A DNA stretch of 64,000 nt from Candidatus Methylomirabilota bacterium (GTDB taxonomy: Bacteria > Methylomirabilota > Methylomirabilia > Methylomirabilales > Methylomirabilaceae), in assembly GCA_028870115.1 (NCBI GenBank), contig JAGWQH010000082.1:62001-126000 (forward strand), in the 5' to 3' direction. Under the pieces are notes generated by a model. That model saw only the letters and a list, made by a program, of their open reading frames with translations. It was not told where the DNA came from and searched no databases. Of the stretch, positions 49,167-59,437 are shown piece after piece. How positions within the stretch are numbered: position 1 is the stretch's first letter; every line of letters begins with the position of its first letter. A program made the position numbers and the translations under genes.

Positions 49167-50903
49167 CTACTCGGGTTCGACCCCCTCTTCCTGACGATCT
49201 GATGGGTGCTGATCGGGGGAGGGCTGATCAGTTTTCTGGTCCGACGCGTCCTGGGTGTCGAGGTAGGCGCGAAGACTTAGCCCGAGCTTGCGCTCGTTGG
49301 CGTCCAACTTGATAATTTTGAGAGACAGCTCTTGGTCGATGGAGACGACATCCTCTGGCTTCGCGACCCGTTCATGACTCAGCTCGGAGATATGCAGGAG
49401 CCCCTCTACCCCGTCTTCCAATTCCACGAAGGCTCCGAAATCGGTAAGCCGAACCACCTTGGCCTTCACGTCCATACCGACGCGGTACTTATCGAGGACG
49501 GTAGATTGCCAGGGATCGGGCTGACTCTGCTTGAGGCCAAGGGAGATTCGCCGATTCGTTTTATCGGTGTGCAGAACTACCGCCTCAACTTTGTCTCCTC
49601 GCTTCAAGACCTCAGAAGGATGGCGGACCCGCTTGGTCCAGGACATATCGGACACGTGAATCAGTCCATCTATTCCATCATTCAGTTCAACGAACGCGCC
49701 AAAGTCGGTCAGATTCCTGACGGTCCCTTCGACGCGCGTTCCCACAGGGTAGCTTTCCTCGATCGACAACCATGGGTTGGGTTCGATCTGGCGAAGCCCT
49801 AGAGAAATCCGCTTGTTCACCTTATCTACATCCAGGACGATAACCTCTATCGAGTCCCCGACTGAGACGACCTTAGAAGGATGTTTCACCCGCTGAGTCC
49901 AGGACATCTCAGAGATGTGCACCAACCCCTCGATCCCCTCGGCGAGCTCAACGAATGCGCCATAGTCAGTCAAACTTATAACCTTACCGCGAACACGGGA
50001 GCCGACAGCAAAACGCTGATCGACATCCTCCCATGGATCCTTCAGGCGCTGCTTGTGGCCGAGCGACACCCGTTCCGCCGCCCGGTCGAACTTGAGGACC
50101 ACGACCTCGATCTCGTCGCCGACGGAAAAGAGCTCGGAAGGATGACCGACGCGGCCCCAGGACATATCGGTGATATGAAGCAGCCCGTCCAGTCCTCCTA
50201 GGTCGATGAACGCGCCGTACTCAGTAATATTTTTGACCTTGCCTCGTATAATTTTCCCCTCCTCCAACGATTGCAAGGTCTTCTCCTTGAGGGATCGACG
50301 CTCTTCTTCAAGCAACTCGCGCCTGGACAACACGATATTGCCCCGGCGCTGGTTTAGCTTTATCACTTTCATCGGGAAGCTCTTCCCGATCAGTTTGTCA
50401 AGGTCGCGGACAGGCCGCAGATCAACTTGAGAGCCCGGGAGAAAGGCCCTGACGCCAATATCTACCGTCAGGCCACCTTTCGTGCGGCCCAGGATCATCC
50501 CACTGATCACTTCGCCCTTTTCGTAGGCCCGCCGAATGTCATCCCAGATCTTGGTCTTCTCCGCCTTCTCTCTCGAGAGGACAATGAGGCCGTCGCTATC
50601 CTCTTTCTGCTCTAAATAGACATCGACAACATCGCCGACCTTGACCGTGACTTCTCCAGAGGGCGTCTGGAACTCCTTGATTGGTATAGCCCCTTCAGAC
50701 TTGTAGCCGATATCGATCAGGACCATATCGTTCCTGATCTCCAGCACAGTCCCCCTGACGATCTCCCCCTCAGTGATTTCCCGCAGGCTCTGGGTGTATA
50801 AATCAACTAACTCCTGGGGGTGCTCCTGAGCGGGAATCTCACGATCCAGCGTGTCCGTCGATGTGTGCACAGCCTCTTCCACCTTGTCCGTCTCAGACAT
50901 CAT
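49167..50903 (-). CDS. rpsA: 30S ribosomal protein S1
   Basis: A 578-residue protein with six S1 RNA-binding repeats (about 40-105, 125-190, 210-280, 295-365, 380-450, 465-535). Repeats 3-6 share GAFVELxxGIEGLVHISEMSW-type cores. It brings messenger RNA to the ribosome. The acidic tail (about 540-578) is typical. It begins with two ATG codons; AGGGAGGAATTAAAGGG precedes them. In many genomes cmk lies just upstream of rpsA; here plsC intervenes. Confidence 0.95.
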   Translation of the reverse strand: MMSETDKVEEAVHTSTDTLDREIPAQEHPQELVDLYTQSLREITEGEIVRGTVLEIRNDMVLIDIGYKSEGAIPIKEFQTPSGEVTVKVGDVVDVYLEQKEDSDGLIVLSREKAEKTKIWDDIRRAYEKGEVISGMILGRTKGGLTVDIGVRAFLPGSQVDLRPVRDLDKLIGKSFPMKVIKLNQRRGNIVLSRRELLEEERRSLKEKTLQSLEEGKIIRGKVKNITEYGAFIDLGGLDGLLHITDMSWGRVGHPSELFSVGDEIEVVVLKFDRAAERVSLGHKQRLKDPWEDVDQRFAVGSRVRGKVISLTDYGAFVELAEGIEGLVHISEMSWTQRVKHPSKVVSVGDSIEVIVLDVDKVNKRISLGLRQIEPNPWLSIEESYPVGTRVEGTVRNLTDFGAFVELNDGIDGLIHVSDMSWTKRVRHPSEVLKRGDKVEAVVLHTDKTNRRISLGLKQSQPDPWQSTVLDKYRVGMDVKAKVVRLTDFGAFVELEDGVEGLLHISELSHERVAKPEDVVSIDQELSLKIIKLDANERKLGLSLRAYLDTQDASDQKTDQPSPDQHPSDRQEEGVEPE

Positions 50904-50942
50904 ACCCTTTAATTCCTCCCTTTGATAAGATACTCGTTTCCT

Positions 50943-51689
50943 TCACGTCCGCTCATTGATCCCTCGCTTCTTTGTCGGCATAGCCTCTCCTGTTGCGTAA
51001 GTCCGATCGTCTCCTGATCGAGAACCGCTCTCCGACCAAGTCTTCAGAGCGGCGATTTTCTCCATGATGGTCCGGCTGAATATCATGACTTGGCCCTGTT
51101 CTTTACCAGCCTGTTCTTCGACGAACCGACATGGCGCCCCGAAATTCATCGTGATTCGATACGGTCTCGGAAGCCATGCGCCTTTGGGAAATACCTTCTC
51201 CGTTCCCCGATGAAACACTGGAATCACTGGTGCGCCAGTTCGCGCCGCGATCAGTCCAATCCCTGGCTTGGCGGGCCGCAAGTCGACGCCATCTCCGCGC
51301 GTTCCTTCGGGAAAGATTGCCACGATCTCCCCTGCTTTCAGAAGAGAGATCGCCTGCTTAAAGGTCTGCAGGTTGGTGCGGGCCCGATTGACCGGAAAAG
51401 CGCCGAACTGCCGAAGCAGCCAGCCAAACAACGGGAAACGGAACAGCTCTTTTTTTGCCATGAAACGAACCGGACGCCGAATCGCGATCCCGATGATAAT
51501 GGGATCTATGTAGCTCACATGATTCGCCGCCAGGATCGCCGGTCCCGTACGGGGAATAAACTCTTGCCCCCCGACATGGAGACGGAACGCGACCTTTGCA
51601 ATGCCGAGGCATAGAAGGCGACCCAAGGTAAAGATAGAATAGCCGATCGCCTTTTTGAGAGCAAGACCCCGAAAGAAAGTGACCCCCAT
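50943..51689 (-). CDS. plsC: 1-Acylglycerol-3-phosphate acyltransferase
   Basis: A 248-residue membrane-associated acyltransferase. The HX4D catalytic motif is NHVSYIDP, and FPEGTRGDG is the glycerol-phosphate-binding motif. A hydrophobic N-terminal segment (residues 6-30) anchors it. It makes phosphatidic acid from lysophosphatidate. It lies between rpsA and cmk in the same orientation. Confidence 0.9.
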   Translation of the reverse strand: MGVTFFRGLALKKAIGYSIFTLGRLLCLGIAKVAFRLHVGGQEFIPRTGPAILAANHVSYIDPIIIGIAIRRPVRFMAKKELFRFPLFGWLLRQFGAFPVNRARTNLQTFKQAISLLKAGEIVAIFPEGTRGDGVDLRPAKPGIGLIAARTGAPVIPVFHRGTEKVFPKGAWLPRPYRITMNFGAPCRFVEEQAGKEQGQVMIFSRTIMEKIAALKTWSESGSRSGDDRTYATGEAMPTKKRGINERT

Positions 51690-51734
51690 GTTATCCGACT
51701 ATCTCCCTGAAACGCAAGAAAAAATTCAGGGCAC

Positions 51735-52463
51735 TCAGGTAAAGCCTTTTAAAGCGGTCAGCTTTCGTCTGATCTCCTCTTCCATCGCATCAACCACCTG
51801 AGAAACAGGTAAATCGCTTGTATCGATGGTAACGGCCTCGTCGGCTTTTCGTAGTGGCGAGTCGCGTCGGCCCATATCTCTTGTATCCCGCAACTTGATG
51901 TCTTCGGCAAGTTCATCCATCTCACGGGTCGCGCCTGTCGCCTGTACCTCGAGATAACGACGTTTCGCCCGTACATCTAAATGAGCCGTGAGATAGAATT
52001 TCACATCGGCGTCCGGGAAGACCACTGTACCGATATCACGCCCGTCCATGACTACTCCACCCTGCGCTGCCATTTGTCGCTGGTGTGTGACCATCACACG
52101 ACGAACGCTCGGGTGGGTAGCGATTCTCGAAGTTGCCTGTTCTACCTCGCGCTCTCTGATCTGCCGGCTGACCTCTTGTCCATCGACCAATATCAGTTCT
52201 CGATCACCGGCAGGCTCGATGACAATGGAAGTCTCATCGGCCAGCCGCCGCACGCATCGTTCATCGTCCAGGTCAAGGCCTGCTCGCAGCGCCTTCCACG
52301 ATAGCGCGCGATACATGGCTCCGCTGTCGATATAACGATACCCCAGTCGCTTGGCGAGCAGGCGAGCCGCCGTGCTTTTTCCTGCCCCTACGGGCCCGTC
52401 GATGGCGATGACAAGACAATTCGTTGTACTTCTCAATTGGTTATTGTCCCTCGTGCGTTGCAT
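51735..52463 (-). CDS. cmk: Cytidylate kinase
   Basis: A 242-residue kinase for CMP and dCMP. Walker A is AIDGPVGAGKSTAARLL; YRYIDSGAMYRALSWKA binds the nucleotide; the CMP-specific insert includes DGRDIGTVVFPDADVKFYL; and the lid has RRDSPLRKADEAVTID. The ATG at 52461-52463 starts eight bases after the aroA stop; a longer frame reaches back into aroA and is unlikely. Confidence 0.95.
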   Translation of the reverse strand: MQRTRDNNQLRSTTNCLVIAIDGPVGAGKSTAARLLAKRLGYRYIDSGAMYRALSWKALRAGLDLDDERCVRRLADETSIVIEPAGDRELILVDGQEVSRQIREREVEQATSRIATHPSVRRVMVTHQRQMAAQGGVVMDGRDIGTVVFPDADVKFYLTAHLDVRAKRRYLEVQATGATREMDELAEDIKLRDTRDMGRRDSPLRKADEAVTIDTSDLPVSQVVDAMEEEIRRKLTALKGFT

Positions 52464-52470
52464 TGAGACG

Positions 52471-53799
52471 TCAGATCTCCAACGGTACGGCCGCCCCCGG
52501 TATGACAGCGTCCAACCGACTCCAGAAATCCGGGAACGAGCTGCCGACACAAGCTGGATCGGAGATGGTGGTGCTCCCCCTTGCCGACAAGGCCGCTACG
52601 GCCAACGCCATCGCCATCCGGTGATCTCCCCAACTGTCGCAGTGACATCCGGATAGTGAAGAGTTTCCCTGAATCACCAAACCATCAGGGTGTTGCTCAA
52701 TCTGAACTCCGAACCGACGGAACTCCTTGACAAGCGCGGCAAGCCGATCCACCTCCTTGACCCGGAGTTCGGCGGCGTCCCGTATCGTGGTGACACCCGC
52801 GGCATGCGCCGCAGCCACGGCAAACACCGGGATCTCGTCGAGCATCCGGGGGATTAGGGCCCCGGCAATCTCGGTCCCCTGCAGCGCTTGACTCCTGACA
52901 TGGAGATCGGCGACCGGCTCACCGGAGACGATACGCCTTCGGCTGACCTCAATCACTGCACCCATCGATTGCAGCGCATCCAACAGGCCGGTTCGAGTCG
53001 GATTGATGCCTACCTCTCGCAATGTCAGCTCTGACCCGGGGATTACCAGGGCCGCGACAAGAAAGAAGGCAGCCGCTGAAAAATCGCCAGGAATCGCGAT
53101 CTGAAACGCGGGAATCTTCTCGATGCCACCGACTCGAAGACGTAAACCATTACGGTGGATCGGTATACCGACCGCCTCGAACATCCGTTCCGTGTGATCG
53201 CGCGAGAGGGATGGCTCTGTGACTGTCATCTCCCCGTCGGTAAAGAGACCGGCCAACAGGATCGCGGATTTAACCTGGGCGCTGGCGATTGGGCTCACAT
53301 AGTCGATCGCCTTTGGTCGCGCCCCCATAATGGCGAGGGGAGGAAAGTTGCCGCGCTCACGACCCAGAATTGTTGCCCCCATCGACCTCAGCGGCATGGC
53401 CACTCTGGCCATCGGCCGTACTCGCAGATACCGGTCACCCGTCAGCACCGAAAAGAACGGCTGCGCCGCCAGCACACCCGCCAGGAGCCTCATCGTTGTT
53501 CCGGAATTCCCGAGATCCAGGATCTCCTCCGGTTCCTTCAGGCTGTGCAGCCCGCTCCCCCGAATCCGCAGCCGATCGTCACCCATCTCTTCAACCGTCA
53601 CACCCATGATCCCCAACGCCTTTGCGGTGTCACGGCAGTCATGGCTTCGAAGCGCACCGGTGATTTCGCTGACTCCATCGGCCAGCGAACCCAGAATGAT
53701 CGCGCGATGAGTGATGGACTTATCACCTGGAAGAATCAGTTCACCTTTCAGCGGACCGATAGGGTCGACCCGCATCCGCCCTACACCGTTGTTGACCAT
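52471..53799 (-). CDS. aroA: 5-Enolpyruvylshikimate-3-phosphate synthase
   Basis: About 442 residues from the ATG at 53797-53799, overlapping the miaA stop; an ATG at 53773-53775 is an alternative just after it. LPGDKSITHRAIILGSLADG and LGNSGTTMRLLAGVLAAQPF carry the shikimate-phosphate and PEP contacts; the late motif DHRMAMALAVAALSA is intact. LGNSGTTMR in this form is the ordinary class I-type loop. With aroBQKC at 20-23 kb it covers the later shikimate pathway; aroE was not seen. Confidence 0.95.
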   Translation of the reverse strand: MVNNGVGRMRVDPIGPLKGELILPGDKSITHRAIILGSLADGVSEITGALRSHDCRDTAKALGIMGVTVEEMGDDRLRIRGSGLHSLKEPEEILDLGNSGTTMRLLAGVLAAQPFFSVLTGDRYLRVRPMARVAMPLRSMGATILGRERGNFPPLAIMGARPKAIDYVSPIASAQVKSAILLAGLFTDGEMTVTEPSLSRDHTERMFEAVGIPIHRNGLRLRVGGIEKIPAFQIAIPGDFSAAAFFLVAALVIPGSELTLREVGINPTRTGLLDALQSMGAVIEVSRRRIVSGEPVADLHVRSQALQGTEIAGALIPRMLDEIPVFAVAAAHAAGVTTIRDAAELRVKEVDRLAALVKEFRRFGVQIEQHPDGLVIQGNSSLSGCHCDSWGDHRMAMALAVAALSARGSTTISDPACVGSSFPDFWSRLDAVIPGAAVPLEI

Positions 53800-54734
53800 G
53801 CAGCCTCGATTCGCTCGATGAGCAAGCGGAACATACATTCGCTCACCACCGATCCTTCTACAGGCAACCACTCGATCCCGTCTTCGTGACGGAACCAGGT
53901 GAGCTGACGTTTGGCGTACCGCCGTGTATCGCGCTTGAGAGAGGCGACCGCGTCATCAAGGCTGATCTGTCCTTTCAGGTGCCCGATCATATGACGGTAT
54001 CCGATAGCTCGTAACGGCCTGAGCGTACTGCAGTAGCCTCGATCGAGCAGATTCCGGACCTCACGCAACAATCCTTGCTCCATCATCGCCTCTACCCTGA
54101 CCTCAATCCGCTGATACAGCTCGCGGCGATTCCGCTCAAGTCCGAACTGCAGCACAGGTCCTGGAATCGGTCTATGATTGCGACGCGCCTCTGTTCTGAG
54201 CGTAGAGATGGGACGGCCACTTACGGCTGCCACCTCGAGCGCTCGTACGACCCGAATGAGGTCGTTGGGATGGATTGTCGCAGCCGCCTCGGGATCGATG
54301 GTCTTAAGCCGCTGGTGAAGGGTCGCGCTACCTACCCGTTCGGCCTCCTGATACAGTGTCTCTCTGAGTGGGGTCATCTCCCATGGTCCGCCAAACAGAC
54401 CGTGGAAGAGCGCGCGGAGATAGAGGCCGGTTCCTCCTACCATGATCGGGAGACGTCCACGAGCGCGGATATCGGCAATGGCCGCAGAAGCCAGCCTTAC
54501 ATAATCGGCCGCCGTGAAGGACTGGTCAGGCTCCCTCAGATCCAGGAGGTGGTGCGGAATACGTTTTCGCTCGTCCACGCTCGGCTTCGCAGTCCCGATG
54601 TCGAGACCGCGGTAGACCTGCATCGAGTCGGCGGCGATGATCTCGCCCCCTACCCTCTCCGCTACGGCAAGAGCCATGGATGACTTTCCGACCGCAGTCG
54701 GACCCACCAGCACAATAAGCGGCACAGGGCTCAA
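53781..54734 (-). CDS. miaA: tRNA dimethylallyltransferase
   Basis: A 317-residue enzyme that adds a dimethylallyl group to A37 of tRNAs reading U-starting codons. Walker A LVGPTAVGKSSMALAVAE, then AADSMQVYRGLDIGTAKPS and the tRNA-binding TRRYAKRQLTWFRH are characteristic. The first in-frame start is TTG; a GTG three codons later is possible. Its product is the substrate for MiaB, encoded at 36209. Confidence 0.95.
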   Translation of the reverse strand: MSPVPLIVLVGPTAVGKSSMALAVAERVGGEIIAADSMQVYRGLDIGTAKPSVDERKRIPHHLLDLREPDQSFTAADYVRLASAAIADIRARGRLPIMVGGTGLYLRALFHGLFGGPWEMTPLRETLYQEAERVGSATLHQRLKTIDPEAAATIHPNDLIRVVRALEVAAVSGRPISTLRTEARRNHRPIPGPVLQFGLERNRRELYQRIEVRVEAMMEQGLLREVRNLLDRGYCSTLRPLRAIGYRHMIGHLKGQISLDDAVASLKRDTRRYAKRQLTWFRHEDGIEWLPVEGSVVSECMFRLLIERIEAAWSTTV

Positions 54735-54912
54735 GAGATTGCTGCCTCCTTCACATAATCTATCACGGAACTACTCAGGCGTTTAGGTTGAAGGGTATAC
54801 ATTGCTGCAAGCAATTATACATCAGAAACAACGGGAGCACGACGTCCGAGGTGCAACCTGAAAAGGCCCGAGCGACGCATTCGTGCTTCGCACGTTTTTG
54901 ACCGGACACAGG

Positions 54913-55785
54913 TCACCTGGGCAGCTTCAATGCCTGCAGGATTCGGAAGGTGGCGTCAGCTTTATTGAGGAGGTAAAAGTGCAGACCGGGGATACCCGCA
55001 TCAAGCAGTTCTCGGCATTGTCGGATGGCGTATCGTACCCCTACGCCCACCTGCCCATCGGGGTCATCCCGATACGCTTCCAGCTCAGTGAGAAACGAGA
55101 CCGGTATCCTCGCTCCACACATGGATGTAATGCGCTGAACCTGGCTCAAGTTTATCACCGGCAGAATACCCGGGACCAGAGGTGCTGCAATTCCGGCCTC
55201 TGCGTAACGACTGCGAAACTCAAAAAAATCGCGGTTGTCATAAAAGAGTTGGGTGATGACTGCGTCGGCGCCTGCGTTCACCTTTCGCTTCAGGTTCGCT
55301 AAATCGACAGCAGGGCTTGGTGCCTCCTGATGCGTTTCGGGATAGCCTGCGACGGCAATGCTGAAGTGGGGGAATTCCTGCCGAATCAGCGCCACCAATT
55401 CATTGGCATACGCCAGCCCGCCCTCTGGCTTTTTGAACTCCGCCTGCCCCTTTGGGGGATCGCCGCGCAAGGCGACGATGTTCTCTATACCCAGGTCGGT
55501 GGCCTCTTTCAGCCATCGCCGAATCTCCTCTGCAGTCGATCCCACACAGGTCCGGTGAGCTGCTGTGGTCACGCCACAAGCCTGGCGGATCTTTACAGTC
55601 AGCTCCAGCGTGTGTTCCCGAGTCGAGCCTGCGGCGCCATAGGTGCATGACACGAAGGAGGGACGATACACCATCAGCGCTTCAAGGGCGGAAAACAACT
55701 GAAACTCCCCAGCCTCAGTCTTGGGGGGGAATATCTCAAAAGAGAGTCCAAATTGACCGTTGCCGTACATGTTGACGATCTTCAT
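54913..55785 (-). CDS. metF: 5,10-Methylenetetrahydrofolate reductase
   Basis: About 290 residues from the ATG at 55783-55785. FEIFPPKTEAGE, the family start; TYGAAGSTREHTLELTVKI; IENIVALRGDPPKG; and ADAVITQLFYDNRDFFEF with FAD and folate contacts. It makes 5-methyl-THF for methionine synthesis. The cofactor donor (NADH or other) cannot be read from the sequence. It is separated from ilvC by a 245-base gap. Confidence 0.94.
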   Translation of the reverse strand: MKIVNMYGNGQFGLSFEIFPPKTEAGEFQLFSALEALMVYRPSFVSCTYGAAGSTREHTLELTVKIRQACGVTTAAHRTCVGSTAEEIRRWLKEATDLGIENIVALRGDPPKGQAEFKKPEGGLAYANELVALIRQEFPHFSIAVAGYPETHQEAPSPAVDLANLKRKVNAGADAVITQLFYDNRDFFEFRSRYAEAGIAAPLVPGILPVINLSQVQRITSMCGARIPVSFLTELEAYRDDPDGQVGVGVRYAIRQCRELLDAGIPGLHFYLLNKADATFRILQALKLPR

Positions 55786-55908
55786 TCGTTTCAGCAATCA
55801 CCCCTACACAACTGCCTGTCCTCTCATGCGAACACCCATAGAAGGAACATCACAGGTGCCACCACCACGCCACAGAGGCCGATAATGATCAGGGAAGGCG
55901 AAATACGA

Positions 55909-55944
55909 AGGCCCTCGCTTCCGTCCGCCCATCTGCGAGGGCCT
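55909..55944 (-). terminator. Stem-loop between ilvC and metF
   Basis: Perfect 10-base arms AGGCCCTCGC (55909-55918) and GCGAGGGCCT (55935-55944) with a 16-base loop. It lies 87 bases downstream of the ilvC stop, on the transcribed strand. There is no T-run, so a factor-assisted end or RNA stabiliser is more likely than a simple terminator. Confidence 0.4.
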
Positions 55945-56030
55945 GCCGCGCCACATCCTTAATCTGCTATTCGAATAGCCGTCGAGCTGAACGGCTTGAT
56001 CCGTATACGCGGGCTCCGTCGAGGTTTCGA

Positions 56031-57035
56031 CTAGTGGGTCTCGGGCTTTTTGATCCAGGACATCATGGACCGCAGCTCCTTGCCTACCTTCTCGATCGGA
56101 TGCTCTGCCTCCTGCTTGCGCATGGCCAGAAAGCTGGGTTTGCCGGCTTGGTTTTCCAGGATCCATTCCCGAGCGAAGGCGCCAGTCTGTATCTCACCAA
56201 GGATTTTTCGCATCTCAGCCTTGACCTGCTCATTCACGATGCGGGGACCGCGGCTATAGTCGCCATATTCTGCCGTGTCGCTGATCGAATAGCGCATATA
56301 CGCCAGACCGCCCTGATAGAACAGGTCGACAATCAGCTTCAGCTCATGCATACATTCAAAGTAGGCTAGCTCGGGCTGATAGCCGGCATTCACCAGCGTC
56401 TCAAATCCGGCCTTCACCAGGGCGGAGGCTCCTCCGCACAAGACGGCCTGCTCGCCGAACAGGTCGGTCTCAGTCTCCTCACGAAACGTCGTCTCGAGCA
56501 CACCGGCCCTGGTACACCCGATCCCTTTCGCGTAGGCCAGGGCCATCGCCTTCGCTTTCCCCGATACGTCCTGCTGGACAGCCAGCAACGCCGGAACGCC
56601 GCCCCCTTCCGTAAAGACCTGGCGCACGAGATGGCCCGGCGCCTTGGGTGCGATCATCGATACGTCCACGGTTGGCGGAGGGACGATTTGGTGGAAGTGA
56701 ATATTGAAGCCATGGGCGAACATCAGCGTCTTGCCAGGGGTCAGCGCCTTCTCGATTGACTCCTGGTAGACCTGTCTGTGGGTTTGGTCAGGCAGCAGCA
56801 TCATGATCACGTCTGCGCTGAAGGCTGCTTCCTCGCACGTGGCAACCTTCAATCCGTCAGACTTGACCTTGTCCCACGATTTGCTTTCCCGATAGAGACC
56901 GACGATTACATCGAGGCCGCTCTCTTTGAAGTTCAGCGCATGGGCGTGGCCCTGGCTTCCATATCCCATGATAGCAATCGCCTTCCCCGCCAGCAGATTC
57001 AGATCAGCATCCTTGTCGTAATATAACTTGGTCAT
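56031..57035 (-). CDS. ilvC: Ketol-acid reductoisomerase
   Basis: A 334-residue class I enzyme converting acetolactate to dihydroxy-isovalerate with NADPH. It begins [15 protein letters not shown]; the nucleotide site is [15 protein letters not shown]; the metal-binding glutamates and aspartate lie in [13 protein letters not shown] and [28 protein letters not shown] precedes the ATG at 57033-57035. It is the last gene of ilvB-ilvN-ilvC. Confidence 0.97.
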   Translation of the reverse strand: MTKLYYDKDADLNLLAGKAIAIMGYGSQGHAHALNFKESGLDVIVGLYRESKSWDKVKSDGLKVATCEEAAFSADVIMMLLPDQTHRQVYQESIEKALTPGKTLMFAHGFNIHFHQIVPPPTVDVSMIAPKAPGHLVRQVFTEGGGVPALLAVQQDVSGKAKAMALAYAKGIGCTRAGVLETTFREETETDLFGEQAVLCGGASALVKAGFETLVNAGYQPELAYFECMHELKLIVDLFYQGGLAYMRYSISDTAEYGDYSRGPRIVNEQVKAEMRKILGEIQTGAFAREWILENQAGKPSFLAMRKQEAEHPIEKVGKELRSMMSWIKKPETH

Positions 57036-57051
57036 CTGCCCTCCATCCCCC

Positions 57052-57645
57052 TCATCCCTTCTCGACAAGCCCAACCACCTTCTTCGTGTCCGGTTCCTTC
57101 CACATCTCTTCGGTCTGCTTGCCGGGCGTTTTGTTGCCTCTGGTCATCACCGTCATGCCCGTTCTTGCGAATTCCTGAATGCCGTACGGCCTGAGAAGTT
57201 CAACAAAGGCGTTCAACTTATCCTCGGCGCCGGTCAGCTCCAACATGTACGAAAAGGGAGCCACATCCACCACCTTGGCCCGAAAGATATCGGCGATCCG
57301 GAGGATCTCAGCCTTTGCCTCCGGTTTGGCTTTCACCTTCACGAGCACAAGCTCGCGTTCGACGAACTCTTCCCCGGTCAGGTCGGTCACGCGGATCACA
57401 TCAATGAGCCGATTGAGCTGTTTGACCGCCTGCTCGACCACCGAGTCGTCTCCTCTCACGACGAGGGTCATTCGGGAGATAGACGGATCTACGGTTTCCC
57501 CCACCGTAAGACTGTCGATGTTGTACCCTTTGGCGGCAATCAACGCGGCCACGCGAGCCAGCACGCCCGCGTGGTTCTCGACGAGCAGGGTAATGATATG
57601 ACGCGCCTTGGCCTCTTTCGGTATCGCCTTGGTCCGTTCTCTCAT
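57052..57645 (-). CDS. ilvN: Acetolactate synthase small subunit
   Basis: A 197-residue regulatory subunit. The N-terminal ACT domain (about 16-90) begins [20 protein letters not shown] and mediates valine feedback; a second ACT-like domain follows with [17 protein letters not shown]. The last 30 residues are charged and non-conserved. The ATG overlaps the ilvB stop (ATGA), so a longer upstream frame is ignored. Confidence 0.95.
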   Translation of the reverse strand: MRERTKAIPKEAKARHIITLLVENHAGVLARVAALIAAKGYNIDSLTVGETVDPSISRMTLVVRGDDSVVEQAVKQLNRLIDVIRVTDLTGEEFVERELVLVKVKAKPEAKAEILRIADIFRAKVVDVAPFSYMLELTGAEDKLNAFVELLRPYGIQEFARTGMTVMTRGNKTPGKQTEEMWKEPDTKKVVGLVEKG

Positions 57646-59384
57646 CTCAGGCCCTGAAACAGCTTCTCTGGGATCGGATCGCCATAGTCGAGGATCTCCT
57701 TGATCGCCCCACCCGGTGGAATCATGGGAAAGCAATTTTCTTCCCGCTCTGTAACTATGTCAACAATGACCGGTCCCGGTGTGGTAAAGGCCTGCTCTAA
57801 GACAGGCTTGACCTCGTCCGGCCGTCTGGCGCGGAGGCCGATCACCCCATATGCCTCTGCAAGCTTCACAAAGTCAGGCTGAATCGTCAGGTCTACCTGA
57901 GAATATCGCCTGTTGTAAAAGAGTTCCTGCCACTGCCGAACCATTCCGAGATAGCCGTTATTGATGATCACCACCTTGACCGGCAGGTTGTTTTCAACGC
58001 AGGTGATCAGATCCTGATTGGTCATCTGGAAGCTGCCGTCGCCGTCGATGCAGATCACGAGATCGCCCGGGAAAGCCGCCTGGGCACCCATGGCCGCGGG
58101 GAATCCGTAGCCCATCGTCCCGAGACCGCCTGAGGTCAGCCATCGGCGCGGCCTTCGACCTCGATAGCGCTGTGCTGCCCACATTTGATGCTGGCCCACG
58201 CCGGTTGCGACGATCGGATTCATCCTCTCACTGACCTCAAAGATCATGTCGATGGCATACTGTGGCTTGATCACGTCCAGCATCGGGCCGTACCGCAGCG
58301 GGTGTTTCGCCTTCCATTCCGCGATCTGGGCATACCACTCTCCAAAGTCGCTGGCCCAGTGTCGTTCGACCTGGCGCACTTCTTTATTGAGCTCGCCGAG
58401 CACCTGCTTCACATCGCCCACAATCGGGACATCCACATGCACAGTTTTCCTGATCGAGGTAGGATCGATATCGATATGGATGATCTTGCACTGTTTGCCG
58501 AACTCGGATAGTTTGCCGGTCACACGGTCATCGAATCGCGACCCGATGGCGATCATCAGGTCGCAGTGAATCATCGCCATATTCGACCAGTAGGGTCCGT
58601 GCATTCCCACCATGCCAAGCCATAGCGGATCAGATGTATCGAACGCGCCTAAACCCATGAGCGTGAGCGCAACCGGGATCCGGGTCACGGCGACCAGCTC
58701 GCGGAGTTCTTCGTACGCCTCCGAGTGAATAATCCCCCCGCCCCCGTATATGAGCGGTCGGCGGGCGGTTTTCATCAACTCAACCGCCCGTTTAATCTGG
58801 CCGGCATGACCTTGGAGAGTCGGCTTATACCCGCGGATGTGCAGCTCTTGCGGATGCCCATGATACTCGGCGCGTCCCATAACCACGTTCTTGGGGAGAT
58901 CAACCAACACCGGTCCAGGTCGACCGGATCGGGCGATGTGGTACGCTTCCTTGACAATCCGGGGAATATCCTCGGTCTTGAGGATAAGGAAGTTATGCTT
59001 GGTGCAGGTACGTGTAGTGCCGACAACATCCGCCTCTTGAAAGGCGTCGCAGCCCATGGCCGTCGTGGGTACTTGACCGGTAAACACCACGATGGCCATG
59101 GAATCCAGCAGAGCGTCAGTCAGGCCTGTGACGGTGTTGCAGGCCCCCGGCCCCGAGGTCACCATAACAGTCCCTACTTTGCCGCTGGCTTTATAGTACC
59201 CTTCCGCGGCGTGCGTCGCGCCCTGCTCATGGCGGCAGAGGATATGCCGGATCTTCGAGGCAACGGCGGGATCGGTCAATACGTCATAGGTGTGCAGGAT
59301 TACCCCACCAGGGTGGCCGAAGATGGTATCAACGCCCTCTTCGACCAGGCTCCTCAGCAATATCTCCGATCCTGTCAATTTCAT
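57642..59384 (-). CDS. ilvB: Acetolactate synthase large subunit
   Basis: A 580-residue TPP enzyme, first in branched-chain amino-acid synthesis. The catalytic glutamate lies in RHEQGATHAAEGYYKASGKV; the TPP motif is ICIDGDGSFQMTNQDL to INNGYLGMV; the FAD domain holds MGLGAFDTSDPLWLGMVGMHG. The length and order are normal. It is the first gene of ilvBNC, with a leader hairpin and purine-rich ribosome site (AAGGAGAC). Confidence 0.97.
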   Translation of the reverse strand: MKLTGSEILLRSLVEEGVDTIFGHPGGVILHTYDVLTDPAVASKIRHILCRHEQGATHAAEGYYKASGKVGTVMVTSGPGACNTVTGLTDALLDSMAIVVFTGQVPTTAMGCDAFQEADVVGTTRTCTKHNFLILKTEDIPRIVKEAYHIARSGRPGPVLVDLPKNVVMGRAEYHGHPQELHIRGYKPTLQGHAGQIKRAVELMKTARRPLIYGGGGIIHSEAYEELRELVAVTRIPVALTLMGLGAFDTSDPLWLGMVGMHGPYWSNMAMIHCDLMIAIGSRFDDRVTGKLSEFGKQCKIIHIDIDPTSIRKTVHVDVPIVGDVKQVLGELNKEVRQVERHWASDFGEWYAQIAEWKAKHPLRYGPMLDVIKPQYAIDMIFEVSERMNPIVATGVGQHQMWAAQRYRGRRPRRWLTSGGLGTMGYGFPAAMGAQAAFPGDLVICIDGDGSFQMTNQDLITCVENNLPVKVVIINNGYLGMVRQWQELFYNRRYSQVDLTIQPDFVKLAEAYGVIGLRARRPDEVKPVLEQAFTTPGPVIVDIVTEREENCFPMIPPGGAIKEILDYGDPIPEKLFQGLR

Positions 59385-59408
59385 GTTCTCGTCTCCTTGT
59401 ACCCTCTG

Positions 59409-59437
59409 ATCCCGTAAGTTTGCAACTCTTTCGGGAT
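59409..59437 (-). promoter_or_regulatory. Stem-loop in the ilvB leader
   Basis: ATCCCG (59409-59414) pairs with CGGGAT (59432-59437), and the arms continue with AAGTT/AACT-T around a TGC loop with one bulge. It ends about 25 bases before the ilvB ATG. No leader peptide rich in Leu, Ile or Val was found; the only tiny frame nearby encodes five residues. Confidence 0.45.

Noticed and set aside
55804-56166. 120-residue minus-strand frame between ilvC and metF
   Set aside because: Overlaps ilvC in another frame and spans a hairpin; no recognisable protein.
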